Assembly (NCBI GenBank): GCA_932294295.1 | Contig: OW028586.1 | Coordinates: forward strand, 11,094,290 to 11,158,289 | DNA from: Alitta virens | Taxonomy: Eukaryota; Annelida; Polychaeta; Phyllodocida; Nereididae | Reading direction: 5' to 3' | DNA: 64,000 nucleotides | In this document: in pieces, positions 12,928 through 21,932 of the stretch | Numbering within the stretch: position 1 is the stretch's first letter | Layout: each line of letters opens with the position of its first letter | The notes under the pieces: generated by a model | The model's database searches: none | Told to the model about the DNA's origin: nothing | Seen by the model: the letters and a program-made list of their open reading frames with translations, nothing else | Translations under genes and position numbers: made by a program

Positions 12928-13250
12928 ACCAAATCCTCCCAAAAGAGCATGCCTTGTACACATATTTGTGTTAACAATCAATCAAAAAAAAAGTTCCCAA
13001 ACCCCTCCAAGCTTTTCTCTAGCTTTGTCCAAAAAATAATAATATTTTAGTCCAAAATCAATTTCTTCACATCAAGTAACTTGTTCATATTTCCTTTTGA
13101 TTAGATCACAATATTTCTTTATTATACACTTGAACTATCTTTCAGTAGATTGCTTATTATCACACTTTACTAAAGTTTTCATATTTCTTTAGCAAACAAA
13201 TTTGTTACTAACTTAATAATTTTGAGCAAAGAAGACATAATTTTTTTGGT
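12928..13250. other. AT-rich spacer, no gene seen
   Basis: No coding frame, terminal repeat or RNA gene is supported between the MADF-like gene and the minisatellite. Confidence 0.5.
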
Positions 13251-13378
13251 TCAGAACTGCCGTAGTTTTTTCTTGTTCAGAAGTGCCGTACTTTTTTGTT
13301 TGTTCAGAAGTGCCGTAGTTGTGTCTTGTTCAGAAGTGCCGTATTATTATTTTTTGCTTCAGAACTGCCGTAGTTTTT
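13251..13378. repeat. Minisatellite, five units of TTCAGAA(C/G)TGCCGTA
   Basis: Five copies of TTCAGAASTGCCGTA are separated by T-rich spacers, giving units of roughly 23-34 bp. The array abuts the truncated end of the Gypsy element: the last codons of the protease frame are read from the array itself, so it marks the truncation point. Confidence 0.8.
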
Positions 13379-13997
13379 GATTCATTACCTGTATAAGGAG
13401 TGTAGACTCATTAGTGCTTACAACTCCCCTTGGTATGAAGACATGCTCAAGAGCACAGACAGAGAGCAAGGGCTCAAGTAAGGCATTTCCCCATCCCTGT
13501 ATATTTCCGCCCTGCAACTGGATAGTCACTAATGGAATTTGTTGTGGCTGAAGCCACTTATCTTGTAATACTATAGCCCTGCCCCCTATGGAGGGGCGAT
13601 ATGGCAAACAATGCAATTGTTGCATGCCCAACTGCACCATCCCTGTAGTGCAATATAAAGTTGCCTCAAATTTTGTGAGCAAATCCATGCCCAGCACGCC
13701 AGGAAGACTTCCCATGTCAGCAATCAAAAATTCACATTCATAGGGGATTCTGTTCAGAAAGAAAGGCAATGTTACTCTACCATACAAACGAATAGCATTT
13801 CCATTCGCTGCAGAGATCCTTTCAGTAGCAGGTCTGATTTGGTACATAAAACCGGCTGCAATTTTAGCTTTAAATTTTGCTGGTAAATACCAGACAACAG
13901 CGTTCTGATGCACTGTATTCACTCTGGGCCAAAATTGGCCAAGGTGAACTCCAGTCCAACATTCCATGGGAGTCTCCCTTAAGCTGGGCAGAGGCAA
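13359..13997 (-). pseudogene. pro: Gypsy retrotransposon aspartic protease region
   Basis: The minus-strand frame shows the second half of a retropepsin domain: IADMGSLPGVLGMDLLTKFE, close to the usual ILG-x-D-x-L flap and helix. The canonical Asp-Thr-Gly active-site loop is not visible in this frame, so the N-terminal part is missing or damaged. The frame runs directly after gag (14027-14659) on the same strand, as in Gypsy elements. Reverse transcriptase, RNase H and integrase are absent because the element is cut off at the minisatellite. Confidence 0.6.
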
Positions 13998-14026
13998 TTG
14001 GACCCCCCTGTTTGCATCCTCTGCCC

Positions 14027-15483
14027 TTAACAGTTTTCCTGTCTCTCAACAGGGCCTGTACCTGGCTTCTTAGCCAGAGGTGCCTGTCGGGCAGTCCCTT
14101 GTGGCCTCTTAGAGCCAGCCGAAGGGGACTGGGATCCTAGATCCCTTTTTAGTTGTAAACAATCACGCTTCATGTGACCCAATCGCCTACAATAGAAACA
14201 GCGTCCAGGTCCCACTGAAGGCCTGCTAGGTCTCTGCTTCCCTAGTATTGTTTCTACTAATTTGGCTATTTCAGTAGCCAAACTCGGACTAGGTGCCGTG
14301 TCAGATATCGAGGCAATACCTTGAACAGGAACCACACTTGCAACTGCAGGCAAGGGGGTTTGAGGCAGTGGCAGAGGCAGTGGAGTCACCGCTGATCCAA
14401 CCAGATCTGGCTTATGTGGCCGTGTTATTTCACAGGCTGACTCATACTTGATAGCCATGTCAATGGCATCCTGAAGTGTGGCAGGACGCAGGGCCCGCAA
14501 CCAAAATTTGAGCTGAGAGGAGCCAGCTGTTTCAAGGAATTTCTCCTTTGCAAAACGTTCTTGTTCCACAGGCCTTGACATTGGATTGGCTTTTCTGGAC
14601 AAATCCAGTAAATGGTGGCCATAAGCATCCAAGTCCATTTTGGGGTTCTCGCCTAACATCCATCCATTTGCTTCTGAAAGCCTCTACCAGATGCTCAGCA
14701 CAAAAGATAGTAGTCAATTGCACTACCATGTCTTTCCAATTTGTTACAAATTTTAGCCCTGGCCCCCCTGTGATACTGTTCCAAAGGTGAAAACACCTTT
14801 TCTCCTCCTGCCAATCATTAAAATCAGCCACCCGGGTGAATTCTCTCAGGTAATCTGAGAATAATATATGCCAGCCATCAAACTCGGCCAGTAGAACCTC
14901 CCGAATAAACCCGGCCAGCGCCATAGCACGACCGAACACTCCTCACTGCTGGAGCACGCCTTGGCGTATCCAGGTAAGAGCCATCAGCACTGTCAGAATA
15001 AATGGAATGGGCGGAGGAATCACGAGCTGAGTAATAAGAACTGCGATGCCACACTCGACTATTTTGTCCCCGCCATCTTTTCTTTGCTCCAGATGAGATA
15101 ACAGACAGGGCTCGCTGTACTGGCGTATGCAGCATCGCAGCGCAAGGGCTTCGTCCACTCAAGGATTCAGTTAATGGCCCGTTTTGTCCCACCAGTCCAT
15201 CTGAATGAACGGGCGACACATTGGGAGTCACAGGCAATCTAGGACGCATAGTTGGCGAACAAACGATGCCTCGCTCAGAACGAGGCCTCTCTGTCCTAGA
15301 CGACCGGACTCCAGATGAATTTTGCACGGGGGCTAGCAGCCGGGGCGTCGACGCCTTACAAGCGGAGCCCAGCGGCACCCGCCATGGCTTAGGCCTCAAA
15401 TTGTGTCCCTGAAAGCTTCTCTTGTTAATTCTGCAAACGACATAGTTGGTCACACAACAACTCCTGAAAACAGGCCAAATCAT
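14027..15483 (-). pseudogene. gag: Gypsy retrotransposon gag, frameshifted
   Basis: Read on the minus strand, the trace starts near 15483 with a Ser/Arg-rich leader. It continues at 14939-14532 with a Retrotrans_gag-like helical domain (EFTRVADFNDW, then CFHLWNSITGG). It then shifts to 14659-14027, ending in a zinc knuckle CFYCRRLGHMKRDC of the CX2CX4HX4C type. The gag order (matrix-like, capsid-like, nucleocapsid) is intact, but at least two frame changes break it. A 5' LTR and primer site lie just upstream at 15641-15985. Confidence 0.75.
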
Positions 15484-15640
15484 GCAAAAAGGGGCACAAG
15501 GACCAACAACTGTTTTAATTTAGTTACTCCACCTACCCAATTCTTCATGAAATCCCATCCGAAACACGGAGCACCACAGCCGAACGAAATTTGAAGGTTA
15601 TACCCGATTCAATCAATCCGTAAAAACGGAGATATCGAGT

Positions 15641-15656
15641 CCCACATTGGGCGCCA
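15641..15656 (-). promoter_or_regulatory. Retrotransposon primer-binding site, tRNA-Lys type
   Basis: On the minus strand TGGCGCCCAATGTGGG lies a few bases after the LTR end. It resembles the 3' end complement of an animal tRNA-Lys (TGGCGCCCAACGTGGG), with one mismatch. This fixes the orientation of the element and the LTR border. Confidence 0.75.
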
Positions 15657-15661
15657 AATTC

Positions 15662-15985
15662 TGTAACGACCCGTACAGACAAGTGACGAAGAATGCAAGT
15701 TTGATGGTTTATTCGGCCCGGTGCTCAGTTCGGTTCGGACATGATTTCCCTAAATATAATATATCTAACGGCTAAAATGCGGAGACTTATATACTCATTG
15801 ATTCGAATACCTTGACGCTGATTGGCCACAGGCCGAGCGTCCAACTTTGATTGACATTTTTAGACTAAGCTCCGCCCACAAATGCGCAGAGCACGGGAAT
15901 GCCACAAGTGGTACCCGGTTGCCACCCCTTGCCACCCAAACTCCCTGGGGCCTTTTTTGCTCTCCATCTTTGTATCCCTTACCAC
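15662..15985 (-). mobile_element. 5' LTR of the truncated Gypsy element
   Basis: The LTR ends in CA on the minus strand at 15662, next to the primer site. Read on the minus strand it contains a TATA box (GAGTATATAAGTCTC, near 15780-15795) and a polyadenylation signal AATAAA near 15712, in the expected order. The outer border near 15985 is approximate because the partner LTR is missing. Confidence 0.7.
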
Positions 15986-16060
15986 TGTTGGTAACTACTG
16001 AGGTAAGAAAAGACATGAGAAGAGTAGTAACCTATCTTATCTCAGTAGATACCAACAGTG
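15983..16060. repeat. Short inverted repeat (hairpin)
   Basis: CACTGTTGGTAACTACTGAG at 15983 pairs with CTCAGTAGATACCAACAGTG ending at 16060, with one mismatch and a loop of about 30 bases. It lies between the Gypsy LTR and the first surviving Scribble exon, and may be a small foldback element or the edge of the LTR insertion. Confidence 0.55.
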
Positions 16061-16114
16061 AGCCTTTGAAAATGCTCTTTTGTGAAAATGCTCTTTTTTT
16101 TCTTATCTACACAG

Positions 16115-17360
16115 ATCATGCCTGATGGAGCTGCTGCTAAAACTCACTTGAGTATAGGAGATTGCATCCTTTCCGTAAGTAGTATTGCATTAGTTCAGAT
16201 ATGCTGTTGTGAAATGGAGTATTAATTGCAAGAATATATCCAACATTCTGAAAAGTATGTAATTTTTGTCCATCAGGTGAACGGTGAGGATCTTACTAAT
16301 GCTACTCTTGATGAAGCAGTCATGAATGACCCTTATTTCTCCTCCTAATTTGGTGATACTGGAAGTACGGCATGAACCTCCACCCCCAGGGCTCATAGAA
16401 TATGAATTGACGAAAGCACCAGGAGAAAACCTGGGTATCAGCATACAGGGAGGTGCAGATGGACCTGCAGGAAACCCTCTGAATAGTATGGACAAGGGAA
16501 TTTTCATTGTCAAGGTATGTACGGAAATATGAGCAACATATGAAATGTACTGATGGATGTACCATATTTGTCCTATAATTTTTTATAATTAACGCACACA
16601 GGGCTGCTCTCTGCACTTAGTGCGCTTCTATTAGGACAAGTGCGGTACTAATTTTGGCTTGGCCAGTCTGTCTCAGGACGAAAAGGCAGCAACAGCAACC
16701 CCAGCAGCAGCACCAGCAGCAGCAGCACTTCTTCGCTCCTCCTCCTCCTCCTCCTCCTGGGCTTCAGTACACGACCATCCTGAGTCCAGAAAAGAATTGG
16801 CCACCTGCAAATGCAGCTGGACCTTCTTCACTGCCTTCTTCTGGACCTCCGTCGATGATTTCTGTGTCTATACAGATTCAAGCAAATGGCACAGCGGCTT
16901 GTGATGGAAGGTTGAAAGTAGGGCACAGAATTTTGGAGGTAGTATAGGATTGAAGTCTCCCTCTTGTTATTTTTAAACATGTAAACGTGTAAACGTGTAA
17001 AGAGGTTTATGCTATGAGTTGTAATATTGATGCAGCAGGGTATCATAATTAACGAGGTCTATTCATGATGATTATGCAACCAGTAATTGTTAGAAGTAGC
17101 TTTCAGCTCATGTAGCGAATCCAGTGGGTCCACCACACTGAAGCTGGGAATGACTATCGGAATAAGCGGCATCAACCTTGGATCCACTACTTGGTCCTAG
17201 CCTTCCTGGTAACTTCTGCAGTCAGAATGTGTGATTTATTGGTTTCATAATTGTAGTTGGTTAGTATCACCAATCCAGGTAAATGGTCAGAGCTTGTTAG
17301 GCGCTACGTAATCAGATGGCGTTAGAGCATTGGACAGCATGGGTGACAAAATCATGGTGT
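16115..17360 (+). pseudogene. scrib: Scribble-like PDZ3-PDZ4 exons, decayed
   Basis: Scribble is a basolateral polarity scaffold whose PDZ domains bind C-terminal peptides. Exon 16115-16174 gives IMPDGAAAKTHLSIGDCILS. Exon 16277-16514 gives VNGEDLTNATLDEAV and then, after one extra base near 16325, the linker PPPPGLIEYELTKAPGENLG and GIFIVK. The third exon begins at about 16876 (IQANGTAACDGRLKVGHRIL) and ends before GTAGTA. The fourth, 17279-17360, gives VNGQSLLGAT, a TAA stop, then SDGVRALDSMGDK. The order and residues match the end of PDZ3 and PDZ4 of Scribble. Introns are retained, so this is not a retrocopy. The frameshift and the TAA where His is expected (THxxxV motif) indicate a dead or partial gene. 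Other Scribble exons (leucine-rich repeats, PDZ1-2) are absent from the window. Sequencing error could explain one lesion, hardly both. Confidence 0.75.
16675..16862 (+). repeat. Exact 188-bp copy of the MADF gene's polyQ/polyP segment
   Basis: Bases 16675-16862 equal 12632-12819 at every position I compared. The copy sits in the Scribble intron, ending 13 bases before the acceptor TGTGTCTATACAG. There is no poly(A), terminal repeat or clear target duplication at its edges. It is short and internal to the source gene, so it looks like a template-switch or repair-patch insertion and not a normal transposition. Confidence 0.9.
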
Positions 17361-18049
17361 GTAAGCCGCAGATGTGTTGAATATGCAGAAAGAGCGAGAT
17401 TTACTGAAGGAGGAGAGACTGGTAATTAACCTCAACTGTCTTGAAATTGTTGCAAGTGTCACTTTGTTGAGCTTCTCCATATCTATATACTTAGTTGTTA
17501 TTTGAACCAAAGCCTCGTCCAAAGATTTGTCATTTTTACTTGCCTATGATTGTCTTTAATTCCTTTGTAGTCTGTGGTGGATTATTTTCTAATTATCATC
17601 AACAGAATAATTCCTGTTGGCATGCTGAATTGATGAAGACTTCTTGTAACTAATGTCTGTTGTAGGCCAAACACACCAAATCACAACTACAGATTGCATG
17701 TAATTTTCAGGAGAAATATACACAAGAGAGAAGTATATCGGAGCCTCCGGGTATAACGAGGGCAGCATCATCAACTAATGAGGTACGTTACTTGAGTTGT
17801 CTTATCTTAAATATTAGATTATTCCAAATTTTCTGTCACATCTGCATATTCCAGTTCACAGAAGTTTCCACTTTGCTGCAAACTCATAGTATTTTTTATT
17901 TGCTCAGGCAACATCTACTGAATTGCAGCTAATTCGAGCGATCACACAAGAACAAAGGCAGGAGAAACCAGTAGCTGCTAGTCATCCTTTCTTCCTACTG
18001 AACCATGTGTCAATGCAGATGACAACAATCTAATACCAGCTGACCAAGG
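17361..18049 (+). other. Possible further exons of the Scribble-like gene
   Basis: Segment 17711-17782 is open (SISEPPGITRAASSTNE) with an acceptor TTTTCAG before it and a donor GTACGT after it. Segment 17908-18048 is open at first (ATSTELQLIRAITQEQRQEK) with acceptor TTTGCTCAG, and the Tc1 element begins at the base following its apparent donor. I do not recognise the sequences; they may belong to the linker after PDZ4 or to an unrelated gene. Confidence 0.3.
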
Positions 18050-18051
18050 TA

Positions 18052-19692
18052 CAGTGCCTCAAAAAAGTGATGGGATTGTCCAAGATTTTCTCTAATATCA
18101 CTGGCCACATTTCCTAGAAAGACATTAGAACACTAATACTTATTAGACGACTTTATTGAACACAGTAGAACACAGTTTTAAAGCAAAAGTGACAATTATG
18201 TAATCACTAGATCTGCAACAGTGACAAACAACCGACAGATGATTTATCACTTCAAAAAAGTGTTGGGACACCCATGATTATCATATGCAAAATCAATGTC
18301 AGTCAATATTTTGTGGCATAACCTTTATTTCCAATGACTGCTTCAAGACACCGTGGCATAGAGTGGATAATCTTCTGGAAAATGGATGTTTTAATGTCTT
18401 TCCATGCCTTCAAAACTAATTGTTTCAGTTCAGCCATATTTTTGGGATTTTCCGAATGCATTTGCCTCTTCAGGAGATAGAAGATGTGCTCAATTGGGTT
18501 CAGATCATGGCAATGTAACTCTTTGGGTAGCCTTTGCAGTATGTTTCGAGTCGTTGTCAGACTGCACAATTAAGCCCCTGCCAGCAAGATTTTTCACATT
18601 TGGCTTAATATACTTGCTCAATATCTTCCTGTAGGTGTTGCCATCCATTATGCAGGATCCATCTTCAGTTATGTTCTCAATGAAGACCAGGTCACCAGGT
18701 CCTTTGGCCGTTATACATGCCCAGACCATCAAACTACCTGCTCCTTGCTTCACAGATGCACAGGTATACCCTTGGATCATTAGCTTTGTCCTTTGGTCTC
18801 CACGTTGTGCACTTGCCATCAGACTGAAACATGTTTATTTTAGTTTCATCTGTACACAGGACCTTTTCCCAGTAAGATTTGGGTTTATCAACATGTGCCC
18901 TTGCGAATTCTAGCCTTGCTCTTCTGTTCTTGGCACTTATCAGGGATTTGCAACGTGCCCGACGTCCCATGAACCCTGCATCATGTAACCTATTCCTTAT
19001 GGTTTGGTCACTGATGGTTATTCCTGCATCCTTCAATGCTTGGTTGACCTCAGGGACAGTTAGTTTCGGGGTTTTCTTCACCATCCGCCTTATGGCATGG
19101 TCATCAGTAGCTGAAGTTGCCCCTGGACGCCCTGATTTCGGAAGGTTGGCTGTGCTGCCGGTTTGCTTGAACTTCTGAAGGACAATGTGTACCGTGGTTT
19201 TAGCAACTTTCAACAATTTAGAGATGTTGCTAATGCCATCATTTTTCATTTTCCAGACTTATTATTGTGTTTTAAATTTTTTAACACAATTGTTTCCTTG
19301 GCATCCTTTCAGAAATGACTTGATGTCTAATAACTTTAATATATTGGCACTAAACTGTCAAAAACAGTCTCTCCTCACTCAGTGTCACTTGTGGTGATAG
19401 CCTGGACCTAAAATTAATTGATTGCTAGACACTAATCTACTGCTTGAAGTTAAACAATTAAGTCTTTATTCTTAAGGTGTCCCAAGACTTTTTTGATTCC
19501 TCTGTGACATGATTGAACGCTTTTTGTGTAACTGTGTGCATGCTGGAAGGATAACACAAACAACAAACATTCTCACAGCATTCAACAGAACACCTTGAAA
19601 CAGTAAGTCTTAATTTTTGAACGTCCATTTCTACAGAGAAATTTAAAAAAAGAAACCAAGCATGTCTGTCCCATCACCTTTTTAAGGCACTG
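18052..19692 (-). mobile_element. Tc1/mariner element with TA duplication
   Basis: Terminal inverted repeats begin CAGTGCCTCAAAAAAGTGAT on the left, and CAGTGCCTTAAAAAGGTGAT reading in from the right. Both ends are flanked by TA (18050-18051 and 19693-19694), the target site of this superfamily. Length is 1641 bp, typical of Tc1. The transposase lies on the minus strand and is broken. The left TA coincides with a GTACATG splice-donor-like word in the host DNA. Confidence 0.95.
18303..19249 (-). pseudogene. Tc1 transposase, frameshifted
   Basis: Three minus-strand frames give a full-length Tc1 trace. It opens with an HTH part (SKLLKVAKTTVHIVLQKF, then a GRP motif KSGRPGATS). The catalytic core follows: first Asp in VLCTDETKINMF, second Asp in IVQSDNDSKHTAKA and third acidic residue in DLNPIEHIFYLLKR, that is the DD(E) triad. 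Frame changes near 18780 and 18530 destroy the protein. The enzyme would cut and paste the element at TA sites; this copy can only be moved in trans, if at all. Confidence 0.9.
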
Positions 19693-19694
19693 TA

Positions 19695-21442
19695 CATGTT
19701 TTAGAACTGCTGCAGGATGCAGCCACCCCAGAAACTGAACACTTACACTTGGGTGGATACAGCTGAGTATTTTAGATATAATGCTTTGAGCAGCCTCTTA
19801 AAAGCATGAAGCACTTCATGCTCTGTTTCTGTTACTGTTTTCCACCTTGACTTCTCGGCTGTACTTATGTGTGAACGTAGTCATACGCTTGTAAAACATA
19901 GATCAAGCAGCAGCAAACCTACAGCAATATTTTCATCACTTTTATAGTATAAGTTAGGTGCACTGCTGATGGCATGGAATATGTAAAACTAATTATGAGG
20001 TTGTGGAGCGCTCTGAAACAGGTTCGGCTACTATTTAGGGCCAATTACTGAATTGTGACATGTAAGAGATTTGCAGTCCAAGGCTATCAGTCCAATCACT
20101 TGACTTGTTTCTTAGAATTAGGATGAGGGAAGTGCAGAGCCCTTTACTTGCATGTGGTCACTACCTAGAGCTAATTTATTGAGAAAGGAGCTGTTCACAC
20201 CAAGCAGAATCAATACCAAGATATAACTTCTACACTTCTTCAGAATTGCGATAAGCCCTCTGAAACGGTAGTTGGTCGTTGTAGCGACAGGGCAAAGAGG
20301 CGACTGGGGAACAAACTGGCGACTGAGATTTTTTAGCTTGTGTCAATGTGGTGACATAGTGAATTCAGCAATCCTGGGGGACTGCCGAGCTCCTGAACCG
20401 TGAATTTTGGAATTTCACATCCAAATACATAATCTAGAGATGTTTAGCTTTAATTTGGTGTTTATTTCATGAAAATGCATCCAGAATTGGCAATCGTATC
20501 GAACTTTTAAGATGAGTATCTTTTTTGGCGCATGCTTTTCCAGAGCACAAAAACCGCGCTTTGGAACAGCGTTTTCAACGTGCGATTGCAAAAGAACTAA
20601 AGAACCTAGAAAAACCAAATGTTGTTAAATCAGAAAGGAGGATTTTGCTGATAATATACAGCAGTAATCACATTTCTAAGTTAAAGGAAACCAAAATTAA
20701 AATCACATAAACATCAACTTTCAGACAACACAATTTAACGCACTGTCACAGTGATCTGTTGCCTCATTGGTTGGCTCTTGTCGCCTTTTTGGCATGCCAA
20801 AAGTTTCTCAAAAATTATCTGTTGCCCCTCTGACATGATGCTGAAAATTAGTGGCCATTTTGTCCTGTCGCCCCTTTGACTATGATTCCTCTGAAACATA
20901 TGGGACAACCATATGAGCTAATTATTGAGTTGAGGGTGACATGAGAGGGAGGAGTCCTCGCCTACCTAGTCTTATTCCAAGGCATGATTTCTACCGCTTT
21001 TATTATTGGGGGTTGTGATGCTCTCAGAAACAGGTGTGGCCACTATCTAGGGCTGATTATTGATTATGACTTCATGAAGAGGAGTCCATGACAAACCTCT
21101 TAATATTGGACTGTGGGTGGTGGAGGCCTCTGAAACTGGTGTAGCCACTATTTAGGGCTGGTAATTGATCATGGCATGAGGGACAGGAGGAGTCCACATC
21201 CAGGCAACATCGCCAAGGCATAGGTCGGAACCGACACTTGACTTTCAAATCTCTTAATATTAAGAGGAGGGTTGCAGGTATGTTCGGAATCAAGGACTGA
21301 TTTTTGAGGTCACAAGTGAGGATTCCATGCCAATCCAGATTCATACTTAGACATAATATATAATGATGAGGACAGAAGCTTTCATGTACAAAGCAGAAAT
21401 AGACCTTGGTCCTAAGTTTCTTGCCTCCAACCTCTCCTTCAT
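19695..21442. other. Intergenic or intronic DNA, no gene seen
   Basis: No exon with supported splice sites was found. Weak diverged repeats of a phrase like GAAACAGGTGTGGCCACTATTTAGGGCT occur near 20010, 21025 and 21130, suggesting an old tandem array with units of a few hundred bases. Confidence 0.45.
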
Positions 21443-21454
21443 CCTTGCCTCTGA

Positions 21455-21621
21455 GCCGGGGGCCTAGCTCAGCTGTTAGCGCACTGGGCTGTCAACCACT
21501 GGGTCCCGGGTTCAACTGTTCGATGGCTGTTTCATCGTTCATCTCATTGCCATGGTCCCTGGCTGCCCTGATTACCCCGTTCAATGCGAAAAAATACCTA
21601 AATCCCCATTTCACCCACCCA
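21455..21621 (+). mobile_element. tRNA-derived SINE with 12-bp target duplication
   Basis: The head GGGGGCCTAGCTCAGCTGTTAGCGC resembles a tRNA A box and GGGTTCAAC a B box. A body with GGCTGTTTCATCGTTC and a CCCTAAATCC-like tail follow. The 12-bp word CCTTGCCTCTGA flanks it (21443-21454 and 21622-21633). It is not a functional tRNA: the anticodon arm and acceptor do not close. The same family is at 60626-60798 on the minus strand. Confidence 0.85.
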
Positions 21622-21932
21622 CCTTGCCTCTGAAGGGCCTGTACATGCATTGTACGCCATTTTTTTGGTTTGTTAAAGCTGCTTCAAAAGTGCTTCGTGC
21701 TGTATCATGCTGTATCATGTGTGCAGTTTCTAGTTCCCTTCCTGATAGCTTGACAAATTCATTCATGAATAGGATTAGTTATGTTATCTTAATTATGAAC
21801 TCAGGACTCAGAAATTTTTATTTGTGAAAAAGGAAATAACAATATAGCATTTCAAATCAAGTACCTGAGTAAATAATTCAGTCTCTTTCATTGTACCATT
21901 CCTATTCACTTATGTGTCGTTTTCGCTGCCAG

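Noticed and set aside
16654..16947. A polyQ protein fused to a PDZ domain
   Set aside because: The open frame comes from the 188-bp inserted patch running into the PDZ4 exon. The PDZ exon aligns best when it starts after TGTGTCTATACAG, leaving the patch in the intron.
21455..21530. A functional tRNA gene
   Set aside because: A- and B-box words are present, but acceptor and anticodon arms do not pair and a SINE body with target duplications follows.
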